Below are positions 1 through 7,425 of a stretch of DNA of 64,000 nt, piece by piece. Under the pieces are notes generated by a model. That model did no database searches. It saw only the letters and a program-made list of their open reading frames with translations, and was not told where the DNA came from. The stretch is taken from assembly GCF_011064595.1 (NCBI RefSeq), contig NZ_JAALJI010000010.1:1-64000 (forward strand), written 5' to 3'. Source of the stretch: Paludisphaera soli (lineage in GTDB: Bacteria; Planctomycetota; Planctomycetia; Isosphaerales; Isosphaeraceae). Within the stretch, counting starts at the first letter, position 1. Each line of letters opens with the position of its first letter. The translations under genes and the position numbers were made by a program.

Positions 1-1843
1 GTCCCCCCGAAGCACGGCAAGATCCGGGTCCACCTGACCATGATCAAGTGCATGCACCGGGACGACGCCTGGCCGGGCGGGGCCCTCAACGAGCATGTCG
101 GGGCGAAGGCTCTGGTCCTGCCCTACGACCGGAACATCCTCGAGATCGAGGAGGAGCTCGAGCGGCTCGGGATCGAGGACGCCGTCACGATCCCGAACGA
201 CCCCGAGGACGAGACCGGGTCGCGGGTCTTCGACCTCGAGGACGCCCGGCTCGCGCTCACGATCGAGTACCTGGTCGACGACGACCCGAGCTACAAGCTG
301 CTGGTCGTGGACACGCTGACCTACGCGTCGAACCTCAGCCTCAACAAGCCCGACGAAAAGAAGCGGATGCTCGCCCCCCTCATGGACGTCGCGACCAGGA
401 AGGGGCACTCCGCCCTGGTCCTCATCCACCAGAACGCCCAGGGCGGGGCCCTCGGCCGCATCCGCGAGCGGGCCCGGATCCTCTGGTCGCTCGAGCGGCT
501 CAACGAGGGCGACAGCGACCGCCTCCGGCTGAAGGTCGACGAGACGAACCTCTCCCGCAGGCCGTCCCTGCTGGTCACCCACGCCGAGGCCGGCGTCGAG
601 TTCGCCCCGACCTTCGACGACGGCTCCAAGCCCGCCGAGGCCGAGGACGCGTTCGCCCGGTGGCTCGTCGGGTACCTCCGGGGTCGCGACGAGGCGGTCG
701 ACTACTACAAGGTCCTGAAGGACGCCGGCCCCGAGCGCGTCGGCGAAGCCGACGCGCTCGGGGCCGGCCGACGAACCGGAAGATCCTCGACCGCGCCGTC
801 AAGCGGATCAACCGGGGGCCTCCAGCCTCGCGGACCTGGGCCGGATCCGGATCGTCGAGGACCCCCGCAAGCTGCCCGGCCGGACGAAGCCGCTGACCCA
901 CTACACGGTCCGCAGCCTCGACGCCGACGAGGCCGTCGCCGAGTTCGCCAGGGCCGCCCTGCTCCCGGGCCCCTCGACGACCTGGGAGGCCGTGGCCGAG
1001 GCGTACGACCGCTGGGCGGCCGCGGAGGGCCGGCCCGCGGTCGCATGGACCGAAGTCCGCGCCGGGGTGGTCGCCGCCCGTCCCGAGGCCGCGGGCCGCT
1101 TTTGCCGGCTGTCCCTGGTCGAGTCCGGCCCGACCCCCGCCCCGGCGCCGCAGCCCCCCGGCGACCAGGACGCCGAGGGCCGTATTGCCGCCGCCCGCGC
1201 CCTGATCGCGGCCCGCCCGGCCGCCGCGCGTTCAGCGGCAGAACAGGCCGCCGCGCCGGAGCCCGCAGCCGCGAGTTCAGCCGCCGAACAGTCCCTCCCC
1301 TCCGTCGACGCCGTGACCGCCGACCTGGTCGAGGCGGCCCGCCGCGACCACCCCGACCTGGGCATCTCGATCGAGGCCGCCTCGACGCCGGCCGCCGCCG
1401 CCGTCCGGGTCGTTGGGCCCGGCGGCGACGTCGGGATCGCCGTCCCCTCGTGCGTCTCGCCCTCGCAGTAGGCCAGGACGATCGATGCCGCCTGCCGTCG
1501 AGCCGCCCAGGCCTCCCAGGAGGCCCCCCAGGTCGCCCCCGAGCCCACCCTCGACCCCGAGGCCGAGATCGTCGCCGCCGCCGCGGCCGAGGCCGCCGCC
1601 GAGGCCGCCGAGGCCGCCCGCGCCGACGCCGCCGCGATCTTCGAGCTGATCCGCGCGGCCGCCGCCTCCGCCACAGACCTCGAGCTCGAGGCCGCGCCGG
1701 GCTGCATCCCCTCCAGCGTGTCGGTCCGGGCCCGCAAGCCCGACTCCGACGCCTGGGCCGAGGTGAGCCTGGTCGTCGGCGCGTCCGCCGCGTCGACGCG
1801 CAAGGCCCTCGCCGCGCTCGTCGCTCGGGCCCGCAAGGCCTGA
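1..1843 (+). pseudogene. AAA/RecA-like ATPase of a mobile element, frameshifted and 5'-truncated by the window
   Basis: The reading frame is open from the left edge, so the true start lies outside the window. The first part (1 to about 770) reads as a RepA/AAA_25-like ATPase: a Walker B-like LLVVDTLTYAS stretch, then ALVLIHQNAQGG and an arginine-rich segment, as in replicative helicase-like ATPases of integrative elements. The homologous-looking sequence then jumps to another frame near 769-771 (TNRKILDRAVKRINRG) and again in a G run at 814-818 (SLADLGRIRIVEDPRKL). Each jump is explained by one lost base. An in-frame TAG lies at 1469-1471, after which the same frame stays open to a TGA at 1841-1843 with Ala-rich helical sequence and no start codon. 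The ATPase family call is fair. Whether the tail after 1471 belongs to the same gene is inference. Sequencing error is an alternative, but other genes of the element are also broken. Confidence 0.6.
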
Positions 1844-1860
1844 CCACCTCCCTCCCCCTC

Positions 1861-1883
1861 GCCCCGCCCCCCCCGGGCGGGGC
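1861..1883. terminator. GC-rich intergenic hairpin
   Basis: A 9-bp perfect stem (GCCCCGCCC paired with GGGCGGGGC) with a 5-base loop lies 18 bp after the TGA of the preceding frame. There is no T-tract. A near copy lies at 2226-2250, so it may be a spacer element of this mobile element rather than a classical terminator. Confidence 0.4.
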
Positions 1884-1914
1884 CTCCCTCCCCCCCTCGC
1901 CGAGGACCCGACCC

Positions 1915-2280
1915 ATGCCCGCCGACCCCGCCCCCGCGATCGACCTCGACCGGGTGATCGCCGCCGCCGTAGCCGCCGACCTGCTGCCCTCCTGGACTCG
2001 CCCCCGCCTGGTGATCCCCACCGCCGCGGACCGCGCCGTCGGGGCCCCCGACTTGTACGTCCTGACCAGCGACCCCAAGCTCTCCCAGCCGGTCCGGACG
2101 TGGGTCTGGGGCGGCGCCACGTCCGCCCAGATCCTCTCCTACGTCGACTGCGAACACGGCATCGAGCTGCGATACGCCGCCGCCATCGCCGGGATGGGTG
2201 TCGCGCGCAACTGCCCCTCCCGCTCGCTCCGCCCGACCCCCGGGCGGGGCCTCCCCCTCCAGAACATCGAGGAGCCCGCC
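1915..2280 (+). CDS. small hypothetical protein of the integrated element, stop codon apparently lost
   Basis: ATG at 1915 has a GAGGA ribosome-binding site about 10 bases upstream. The product begins MPADPAPAIDLDRVIAAAV and contains WTRPRLVIPTA and a WVWGGATSAQILSYVDC segment. I recognise no family. The frame continues without a stop into the downstream metalloprotease-like gene, which has its own start and ribosome-binding site. The codon TGC at 2212-2214 sits exactly where the coding-like sequence ends and the spacer hairpin begins, as the TGA does before the first hairpin, so a TGA-to-TGC stop loss is the simplest reading. If so, the original product ended near 2211 at about 99 residues. 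Low to moderate confidence that it is a real gene. Confidence 0.4.
2226..2250. terminator. second GC-rich intergenic hairpin, near copy of 1861-1883
   Basis: Stem of 10 bp (GCTCCGCCCG with CGGGCGGGGC, one T-G wobble) and a 5-base loop, placed just before the ribosome-binding site of the 2281 gene. It shares the CCGCCC/GGGCGGGGCC core and position with the hairpin at 1861-1883. Confidence 0.35.
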
Positions 2281-2865
2281 ATGAACGTCACCTCCCCCGA
2301 ACTCGCCCCCCGCCACCTCCTTAACGCCCTGCCGCGACGCGGCGAGCTGGGCGTGCTGGGCCTCCCGTCCGACCGCCCGCTCGCCCGCCGTCTCCGAACG
2401 GCCGTCCAGGCCGCCTGGCGTCGATTCGCCCCCGACTCGCCGCGCGGCATCCTGGAGTACTGGGACGACGACTTCTACGTCGACTGGCGCAATCCCGACG
2501 GGTCGCCGTACGACCTCGAGGGGCCGCTCCCGTACATCTCCCTGGTTGACCCCGTCGACCTGAGGCACAACATCACGGGGGTCCATTGCTGGGGCGTGTG
2601 CAGCTGCGAGGGCCACGTTCTGCGGTTCGCGAGGGACGCGGCCGAGATGCCCGACCGGATCTTCGAGCAGATCGTCGCCCACGAGTTGCTCCACGTCGCG
2701 CAGTACGCCGAGGGGGTCGGCGCGAGGACGCCCGAGGAGCTGGCTGGCGCCGAGTGCGACGTCCACCTGCGGATGCTCGACCACGACTACGACATCGAGG
2801 AGTACGCCGAATGGTGCGAGGACAACTGGTCGCTGGCCGCCCGGTTCGACCGCTCGGCCCCCTAA
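2281..2865 (+). CDS. zincin-like protein with HExxH motif (putative metallopeptidase fold)
   Basis: A 194-residue product starting at ATG 2281, preceded by GAGGAG at 2269-2274. Near residue 133 the segment IVAHELLHVAQYAEG carries a canonical HELLH zinc-binding motif. About 25 residues later a glutamate-containing segment (LAGAECDVHLRM) could supply the third ligand, as in gluzincin-like folds. The N-terminal half is rich in aromatic and acidic residues (EYWDDDFYVDW) and has no signal peptide, so the protein is probably cytoplasmic. It belongs to the integrated element. Proteins of this size with an isolated HExxH helix are common in phage-like elements and may be anti-restriction or regulatory proteases; that function is inference. 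This is one of the few unbroken cargo genes here. Confidence 0.55.
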   Translation: MNVTSPELAPRHLLNALPRRGELGVLGLPSDRPLARRLRTAVQAAWRRFAPDSPRGILEYWDDDFYVDWRNPDGSPYDLEGPLPYISLVDPVDLRHNITGVHCWGVCSCEGHVLRFARDAAEMPDRIFEQIVAHELLHVAQYAEGVGARTPEELAGAECDVHLRMLDHDYDIEEYAEWCEDNWSLAARFDRSAP

Positions 2866-2924
2866 GCCTGACTTCCCGCTTCGCACCCGACGACAGCCCC
2901 CCCGAACGAGCGAGGAAGCTCGCC

Positions 2925-3514
2925 ATGAACACCACCGACGCCATCGCCCCCGCCCGCCGCGCCGTCGTCCGCATCTCCCCCTCGGCGCCCCCGCCGGCAT
3001 GCCCGGCGACTCCGAGACCTGGCGGGGCGTCCCCGCCGAGCCCGCGCTGCAGGCCTCCGACCTGGGCCGGATCCGCCGGGCCCGAGACGGCCGGGTCTAC
3101 CGGGCCTGCCGGTCGTCGTCCGGCTACCTGCAGGTCGGCTCGCTCGGCCGCGGCCGCACGGCCCACGAGCTGGTGGCCGCGGCCTGGCGCGGCTCCCGCC
3201 CGGTCGGGAGGCCCGCCGACGGGTCCGCCCGGTTCGAGGTCGACCACGTGGACGGTGACAAGTCGAATAACCGCGCGATCAATCTTTAATATGTCTCCAG
3301 CGCGGAGAACCTCCGCCGGACCTCGCGGCTCGGGCTGATCGCCAGGGGCGACCGCCACAAGTCGTCCAATTTGAGCGAGGAGGACGTCCTGGCGATCCGG
3401 GCCCGCCTCTCGCCGCGGCGCTAGACCTACGCCACGATCGCCGCCGACTTCGGCGTCCGCCACCCGGCGAACCGGCAGATCGACCTCGGCCTGACCTACG
3501 CCTGGGTCCGCTGA
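2925..3514 (+). pseudogene. HNH homing-type endonuclease (NUMOD4 + HNH), inactivated
   Basis: A good start lies at ATG 2925 (GAGGAAG ribosome-binding site) with product MNTTDAIAPARRAVVRI. After about 20 codons the homologous sequence continues in another frame from near 2990. That frame shows a NUMOD4-like start (ETWRGVPAEPALQASDLGRI), then AHELVAAAWRG and the HNH core FEVDHVDGDKSNNRAINL. A TAA at 3287-3289 falls where this family normally has glutamate in NLEYVSSAEN, and the rest (YVSSAENLRRTSRLG) follows in the same frame. A TAG at 3422-3424 interrupts a C-terminal helix-turn-helix (TYATIAADFGV) before the final TGA at 3512-3514. The gene therefore carries one frameshift and two nonsense codons. 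Such HNH proteins are mobile nucleases of phages and integrative elements. The call is firm on the motifs. Confidence 0.75.
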
Positions 3515-3552
3515 CGCTGCAAGTAGTGTACATCAGTTTGAAGCATATAAAT

Positions 3553-3589
3553 CAAACCGCCGTCCAATTCACGCCGGGCGGCGGCTTTG
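3553..3589 (+). terminator. hairpin with terminal T run after the HNH pseudogene
   Basis: CAAACCGCCG at 3553-3562 pairs with CGGCGGCTTTG at 3579-3589 (one bulged base), with T bases at the 3' edge. It lies 39 bp after the HNH stop in a locally AT-rich spacer and is a plausible factor-independent terminator for the cargo genes. Confidence 0.4.
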
Positions 3590-3670
3590 CGTCGGGTTGG
3601 TATAGGGCCCTTTTCGGGCGCCGTGCGAGGATCTGGAGGTCGAGACCATTGACCCCCAGGAGGATTTGAC

Positions 3671-3961
3671 GTGACGGATGAACTCGTCGCGATCGAGGCC
3701 AAGTTGGACCGCTTGGAAGAGCTGCTGGAGGGCCTGCTATCGGCGAAGCGGGTCGAGGAGCGGGAGTTTTTGTCGGTCGAGGAGGTCGCCGCCCTGGTCG
3801 GCCCAAGTCCCTTCCAGGTCCGGGCGTGGGCCAGGGACGGCCGGATCAGGGCGGAAAAGGCGGCCGAGGGCAGGGGGCCCCATCAGGCCTGGCGGATCCC
3901 GCGCGCGGCCCTGGTCGAGTACAGGAACCGCGGGCTGCGGACGGCCGCCGGGGGCCGCTAG
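3671..3961 (+). CDS. excisionase-like helix-turn-helix DNA-binding protein
   Basis: GTG start at 3671 with a perfect AGGAGG 7 bases upstream. The 96-residue product starts with a short coiled coil (residues about 6-28, leucine-rich) followed by a winged helix-turn-helix of the MerR/excisionase HTH_17 type: FLSVEEVAALVGPSPFQVRAW then a wing with GRIRAEKA and WRIPRAALVEY. Such proteins act as recombination directionality factors or as DNA-binding accessory factors of tyrosine integrases. It converges with the integrase gene, and the two stop codons share the palindrome CTAG at 3958-3961, which supports a linked xis/int module. It appears intact, unlike its upstream neighbours. Confidence 0.75.
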   Translation: MTDELVAIEAKLDRLEELLEGLLSAKRVEEREFLSVEEVAALVGPSPFQVRAWARDGRIRAEKAAEGRGPHQAWRIPRAALVEYRNRGLRTAAGGR

Positions 3962-5175
3962 AAAAGGCGGTCGATCGCCGACCGCTTGTCGGCGGGGAGC
4001 AAGTGCCTGTACCGGCGGCTCATCTGGTCGGTCGAGTGGCCGAGCACCCCATCGATCAGCCGCTGGTCGGTCTCCGCCGCCGCCAGGTTCGACGCGATCG
4101 AGTGCCTGAAGACGTGGAAACCGTGGAGCACCGACCAGGGCCCGCCGACGACCAGCCGCCGGAAGTGCCAGCTGGCCCCGTCGGGCTTGACCGGTGAGCC
4201 GTCGTCCCCGCAGAACACCAACCGACCCCGAGGGCCGACGGCGAGCCAGGCGGCCATGACGGCCGCCAGGTCGCGGTGGACGGGCACCGACCGGCGGGTG
4301 AAGTTCCGCGACCGGTCGGGCTTCATCTGCCTTATCTGGACCACGCCCGCCCCGAGGTCCCAGTCCTCCGGCTCGCTTCGGAGCATCTCCGACCGCCGCG
4401 CCCTGGTGTAGGCCGCGAACGCGAGCAGCGGGTACTGGAACGGCGGCCGGGAGTTCGCCCTCGCCGAGGCCAGGAATTCGAGGGTCTGGTCCCTGTCCAG
4501 CCAGAGGCTCTCCCAGAGCTGGGCCTCTGCTTCGGGGGAGAGCCCGCCCCGCGCGATCCGGGCCTCGATCTGCGCCCGTATTTGGAACGGCGGCTTCTCG
4601 GTCCCCTTGGGCAGGGTGAGTTCCCCGGGGGACCAGTCCGGGGGCCCCGGAACGAGCCCCCGCTTCGCGGCCCAGGTCAGGACGAGCCGGAGCGTCTTCA
4701 GCTCCTTCTTGGTGGTGTCCCTCGCGACCCCCTCGCCGGCCCTCGCGCCGACATACCGCTGCAGCCCGGCGACGTCCAGCCGGTCGAGCTTCCGCGCGTC
4801 GCCGAGCAGCCGCCGGAGGTGCCGGCCGTGGATCCGCTCGGTCGCGATCGAGTTCTCGGCCTTGGAGCCGGCAGTCAGCGCCCCGAAGTAGATCTCGAAG
4901 AGCGACTTGAGGGTGGTCGGGTTCTCGGGCCCTGGGGCGGCGGCGAGGCTGCGGACGGCCTTCCCGCCGCTCAGGACGAACAGCTTGACGTCACACCCCG
5001 GAGGCACGGTGAGGCGACCCGCCTCGATCTGGACGACCGCGTCCTCGGCGACGGCGGCCATCCGCTGGGCGGAACGCTCGTCGGCCGCGCGTTCGACCTT
5101 GTTGTACTGCCGGCTGCCCAACCTGAAGAAGATGCGGGCGCGTTTCCGGTCGCGATCGTACGTGTAGGACGCCAT
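3958..5175 (-). CDS. tyrosine recombinase/integrase of the tRNA-Leu element
   Basis: A 405-residue tyrosine recombinase. The N-terminal part (about 1-85) is a basic arm-type/AP2-like region (YTYDRDRKRARIFFRLG). A SAM-like core-binding domain follows at about 86-175, and the catalytic domain begins near 220. Catalytic residues are visible: Arg260 in TRARRSEML, His354 and Arg357 in HGFHVFRHSIAS, His380 in LGHSTDQ and nucleophile Tyr389 in SRRYRHL. It should integrate and, with the adjacent excisionase-like protein, excise the element. Its 5' end faces the 3' end of tRNA-Leu 120 bp away, the usual arrangement for elements that use a tRNA 3' end as attB. A strong hairpin in its leader (5192-5219) may control it. 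No truncation is seen. Confidence 0.9.
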   Translation of the reverse strand: MASYTYDRDRKRARIFFRLGSRQYNKVERAADERSAQRMAAVAEDAVVQIEAGRLTVPPGCDVKLFVLSGGKAVRSLAAAPGPENPTTLKSLFEIYFGALTAGSKAENSIATERIHGRHLRRLLGDARKLDRLDVAGLQRYVGARAGEGVARDTTKKELKTLRLVLTWAAKRGLVPGPPDWSPGELTLPKGTEKPPFQIRAQIEARIARGGLSPEAEAQLWESLWLDRDQTLEFLASARANSRPPFQYPLLAFAAYTRARRSEMLRSEPEDWDLGAGVVQIRQMKPDRSRNFTRRSVPVHRDLAAVMAAWLAVGPRGRLVFCGDDGSPVKPDGASWHFRRLVVGGPWSVLHGFHVFRHSIASNLAAAETDQRLIDGVLGHSTDQMSRRYRHLLPADKRSAIDRLF

Positions 5176-5191
5176 CGTCGGGCCGCGCGGA

Positions 5192-5219
5192 GGTGGCGTG
5201 GAGAAGTTCCCACGCCACC
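5192..5219. promoter_or_regulatory. perfect 10-bp inverted repeat in the integrase leader
   Basis: GGTGGCGTGG (5192-5201) and CCACGCCACC (5210-5219) form a perfect 10-bp stem with an 8-base loop, 17 bp upstream of the integrase start. It could be an operator dimer site, an RNA hairpin masking the integrase ribosome-binding region, or an integrase/excisionase binding site. Confidence 0.5.
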
Positions 5220-5238
5220 TTAAGGCGAAGGCGACATA

Positions 5239-5281
5239 GTTTCAAAACCGTTGCAGGTTTCACCGCTTCGGATCTGAAACC
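5239..5281. repeat. cluster of GTTTCA motifs next to the attachment site
   Basis: GTTTCA occurs at 5239-5244, GGTTTCA at 5256-5262, and its inverse TGAAACC at 5275-5281, within 15-60 bp of the tRNA 3' end. Short direct and inverted motifs flanking an att core are typical of arm-type integrase sites; this function is inferred from position only. Confidence 0.35.
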
Positions 5282-5294
5282 GCGTCGCAAGTAA

Positions 5295-5340
5295 TGCCGG
5301 AGACAGGACTTGAACCTGCACGGGCATGGTTAGCCCACTA
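5295..5340. other. inferred attachment site (attR-like end) at the tRNA-Leu 3' end
   Basis: The integrase gene lies immediately beside the 3' half of tRNA-Leu and is transcribed away from it. Tyrosine integrases of this arrangement recombine in the T-arm/3' end or anticodon arm of the tRNA gene, keeping the tRNA intact. The matching direct repeat is not visible in the rest of the window, so the other end should lie left of position 1. The core boundaries are not determined. Confidence 0.45.
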
Positions 5341-5381
5341 GCCCCTCAAGCTAGCGTGTCTGCCAATTCCACCACTCCGGC
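5295..5381 (-). tRNA. tRNA-Leu (anticodon GAG)
   Basis: On the minus strand the acceptor arms GCCGGAG and CTCCGGC pair fully, followed by discriminator A (5295). The anticodon stem CTAGC/GCTAG encloses the 7-base loop TTGAGGG, giving anticodon GAG. A long variable arm and the T-loop motif GGTTCAAGTCC are present, as expected for a class II leucine tRNA. CCA is not fully encoded. The 3' end abuts the integrated element. Confidence 0.93.
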
Positions 5382-5414
5382 TTTGGAGTGTTTCACTCGT
5401 CTGAGTGAGGTATC

Positions 5415-5443
5415 ATTGTGCTTCGGGGCGGGATCCTTGTCAA
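5415..5443 (-). promoter_or_regulatory. sigma70-type promoter of tRNA-Leu
   Basis: On the minus strand TTGACA (plus 5438-5443) is followed after 17 bp by CACAAT (plus 5415-5420, 4 of 6 to consensus), about 34 bp before the mature tRNA 5' end. Confidence 0.6.
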
Positions 5444-5536
5444 GGACCGGCCGCAAGAGAATGCCGCAGATCGACTTGCGACCCCGGACCGGGTCGAGAT
5501 CGCGGGTCCCGAGGTCTTGCGGGAGGGGGCTCATTC

Positions 5537-5851
5537 ATGCCGACGTTGTGGGACAAGCTCGTGGATCGAAATGCTCGGATGGCCCCCGTGACCTTCACGG
5601 TCTATTCGCGGCCCGGGTGCACCTGCTGCGTCAAGGCGGTGGCGGTGTTGAAGTCGTTCCAGGATCGCTACCCGATGGAGATCGAGGTCGTCGACGTGGA
5701 CGGCTCCGAGGAGCTTAAAGCGCGGTTCGGGATGGAGGTCCCGGTCGTCGCCGTGGACGGCCGGGTCCGGTTCCGAGGCTCCGTCAACCCCGCGATGCTC
5801 GAACGTCTGCTCGCCGCCGAGGCGGGCGGGGGGAATCGAGAGGGAAGCTGA
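5537..5851 (+). CDS. glutaredoxin-like thiol-disulfide protein
   Basis: A 104-residue protein of the glutaredoxin/NrdH-like group (also annotated DUF836). The thioredoxin-fold core starts at residue 18 (TFTVYSRPGCTCC), with redox motif C28-T-C-C31, and continues with a beta-alpha-beta order ending in the cis-proline segment MEVPVVAVDGR, typical of this fold. It should reduce disulfides or act in redox sensing in the cytoplasm; no signal peptide is seen. The start at 5537 is supported by GGGAGGGGG 7 bases upstream; a longer frame reaching back to 5405 lacks such support and would overlap the tRNA-Leu promoter. It converges with the histidine phosphatase, with 9 bp between stops. Confidence 0.8.
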   Translation: MPTLWDKLVDRNARMAPVTFTVYSRPGCTCCVKAVAVLKSFQDRYPMEIEVVDVDGSEELKARFGMEVPVVAVDGRVRFRGSVNPAMLERLLAAEAGGGNREGS

Positions 5852-5860
5852 GGCCTGGGG

Positions 5861-6475
5861 TCAGGCCACCGGACGGGCAGGGGAGGGGGCCACGACGACG
5901 TTCAGCGCCTCGGCCTTCCAGCCATCCTGGACCCTCGCGAGTTCGTTGATCGAGGCGAAGTCGATGGCGATCCGATCGAAGTCGGCGGGCGTGTGATCGG
6001 CCAGCAGTCCCAGGAGGGCGACGCGGATCACGATGCCGTGCGCGACCACCACGAACCGTCCTCCGGGATGTCGCTCGCGGAGGTCGTCGAAGATCGGCAG
6101 GACGCGACGACCGATCGCGGCATAGGACTCGCCGCCGGGGTGCGTGAACTCCAGGTCACCGGCGATCCACGCGCGCTTCGACGCCTCGTACACCCCCCAG
6201 CCTTCCTCGCGCCCCCGGCCGCTCAGGGAGCCGATGCGCCGCTCGTGCAGTTCGGGGACGACGATGGGGGCCAGGCCGAGGGCCTCGGCGATAGGCGTGG
6301 CGGTGGCGATCGCCCGCCGCATCCCGGAGCAGTAGACGGCCTCGGCGCCACTCGTCGCGAGATGATCGGCCAGCAGACGGGCCTGTCGTTCGCCCCAGGG
6401 GCTCAGCCCCACGTCGGACTCGGCCCCGTGAAAGACGTCGGGCGTGGAGGTCTCGGCGTGCCGAATGAGGAACAT
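5861..6475 (-). CDS. histidine phosphatase family protein (phosphoglycerate mutase-like)
   Basis: A 204-residue cytoplasmic enzyme of the histidine phosphatase branch-1 superfamily. The signature RHAE starts at residue 5 (MFLIRHAETSTPDVFHG), with the second arginine segment in YCSGMRRAIATATPIAE, catalytic glutamate candidates in PELHERRIGSLSGR, and the second histidine in VVVAHGIVIRV. Substrate cannot be told from sequence; relatives include cobalamin-pathway phosphatase CobC, SixA and broad phosphatases. The ATG at 6475 places the first strand at the N-terminus as usual and has AGGAAACGGG upstream; a TTG at 6523 would add 16 unusual residues. It is divergent from the adenylate kinase gene. 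Confidence 0.85.
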   Translation of the reverse strand: MFLIRHAETSTPDVFHGAESDVGLSPWGERQARLLADHLATSGAEAVYCSGMRRAIATATPIAEALGLAPIVVPELHERRIGSLSGRGREEGWGVYEASKRAWIAGDLEFTHPGGESYAAIGRRVLPIFDDLRERHPGGRFVVVAHGIVIRVALLGLLADHTPADFDRIAIDFASINELARVQDGWKAEALNVVVAPSPARPVA

Positions 6476-6651
6476 GCCCGTTTCCTGCAATGTCTTGCTC
6501 CCAGACGGACCGGAGAGAAACAATGTGAAGGGGCCTCGGCCCCTGCGCCGCGCGTCGGGCTCGATGGAGAGCCGGCCGCGTCGGGCGACGTCTGCAACGA
6601 CGCCGGTCGGCCCCGCCCGCCGGCCATCAGGCTCTCAATCAAGGTAACGCC

Positions 6652-7311
6652 ATGACCGCCGACGGGAAAACCCTCGACCTCGCCGACCGCCCGAGCAAGT
6701 ACCGCACGATCCTGTTGTTCGGCATGCCCGGCAGCGGCAAGGGGACGCAGGGGTCGGTCCTGGGTCAGATCCCGGACCTCCTGCACATCTCGATGGGCGA
6801 CGTCTTCCGCAAGATCCCCCGGCTGGGGAAGATCGGCGCGGAGATCGAGAGCTTCACCTCGGTCGGCAAAATGGTCCCGGACGACCTCACGGTCCGCATC
6901 TTCGAGCGGCACGTGAAGATCCTGGAGCTCCAGGAGTTCTTCCTGCCCGATCAGCACACGCTGATCCTGGACGGCCTCCCTCGCAGTTACGCCCAGGCCG
7001 AGCGGCTGGACTTCCTGCTCGACGTGGTCCAGATCTTCCACCTGAAGATCACCGACAAGAAGCTCGCGATGAAACGACTGCGGGCCCGGGCGATGCTGGA
7101 GAACCGCCTCGACGACATGAACGAGGAGGTCATCAACCGACGGCTCAACACCTACTACGAAGAGACCATCCAGACCCTCAGCTTCTACCCCCCGGAGCTG
7201 GTCTACGACGTGGAGGCCGGCCAGGACATGATCGACGTCCTCAAGGACATCGTGAATCGCCTCTCCGAGATCAAGCGGTCGCCTGCGCCGCAGCCGGTCG
7301 CGGCGGGATGA
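6652..7311 (+). CDS. adenylate kinase-like nucleoside monophosphate kinase
   Basis: A 219-residue P-loop kinase. Walker A is GMPGSGKGTQ at residues 24-33, the NMP-binding region follows in HISMGDVFRK, and the family signature appears as ILDGLPRSYAQAERLD instead of the usual GFPRT form. The arginine-rich LID hinge is in RLRARAMLENRLDD. The LID looks short, without the zinc-finger cysteines of some Gram-positive enzymes. The reaction would be ATP + AMP to 2 ADP, or a related NMP phosphorylation. An N-terminal extension of about 17 residues precedes the first strand, and the changed signature suggests a paralogue rather than certainly the housekeeping Adk. The start is near an AAGG at moderate spacing. 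Confidence 0.8.
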   Translation: MTADGKTLDLADRPSKYRTILLFGMPGSGKGTQGSVLGQIPDLLHISMGDVFRKIPRLGKIGAEIESFTSVGKMVPDDLTVRIFERHVKILELQEFFLPDQHTLILDGLPRSYAQAERLDFLLDVVQIFHLKITDKKLAMKRLRARAMLENRLDDMNEEVINRRLNTYYEETIQTLSFYPPELVYDVEAGQDMIDVLKDIVNRLSEIKRSPAPQPVAAG

Positions 7312-7425
7312 GCCCCCGCCGCCGGACCTGATCGCCCCCGACCCGCCCAACGGCCGCCGCGCCCTCCGCCGTCGGCGCCTCGTCCCGTCCCCCGACCCGA
7401 AGCCCTCGCAGGAGAGCCGCAGCCC

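Noticed and set aside
40-2865. A single 941-codon protein at the left end
   Set aside because: It joins unrelated parts: true ATPase sequence, then a shadow frame from about 770, then two separate downstream genes.
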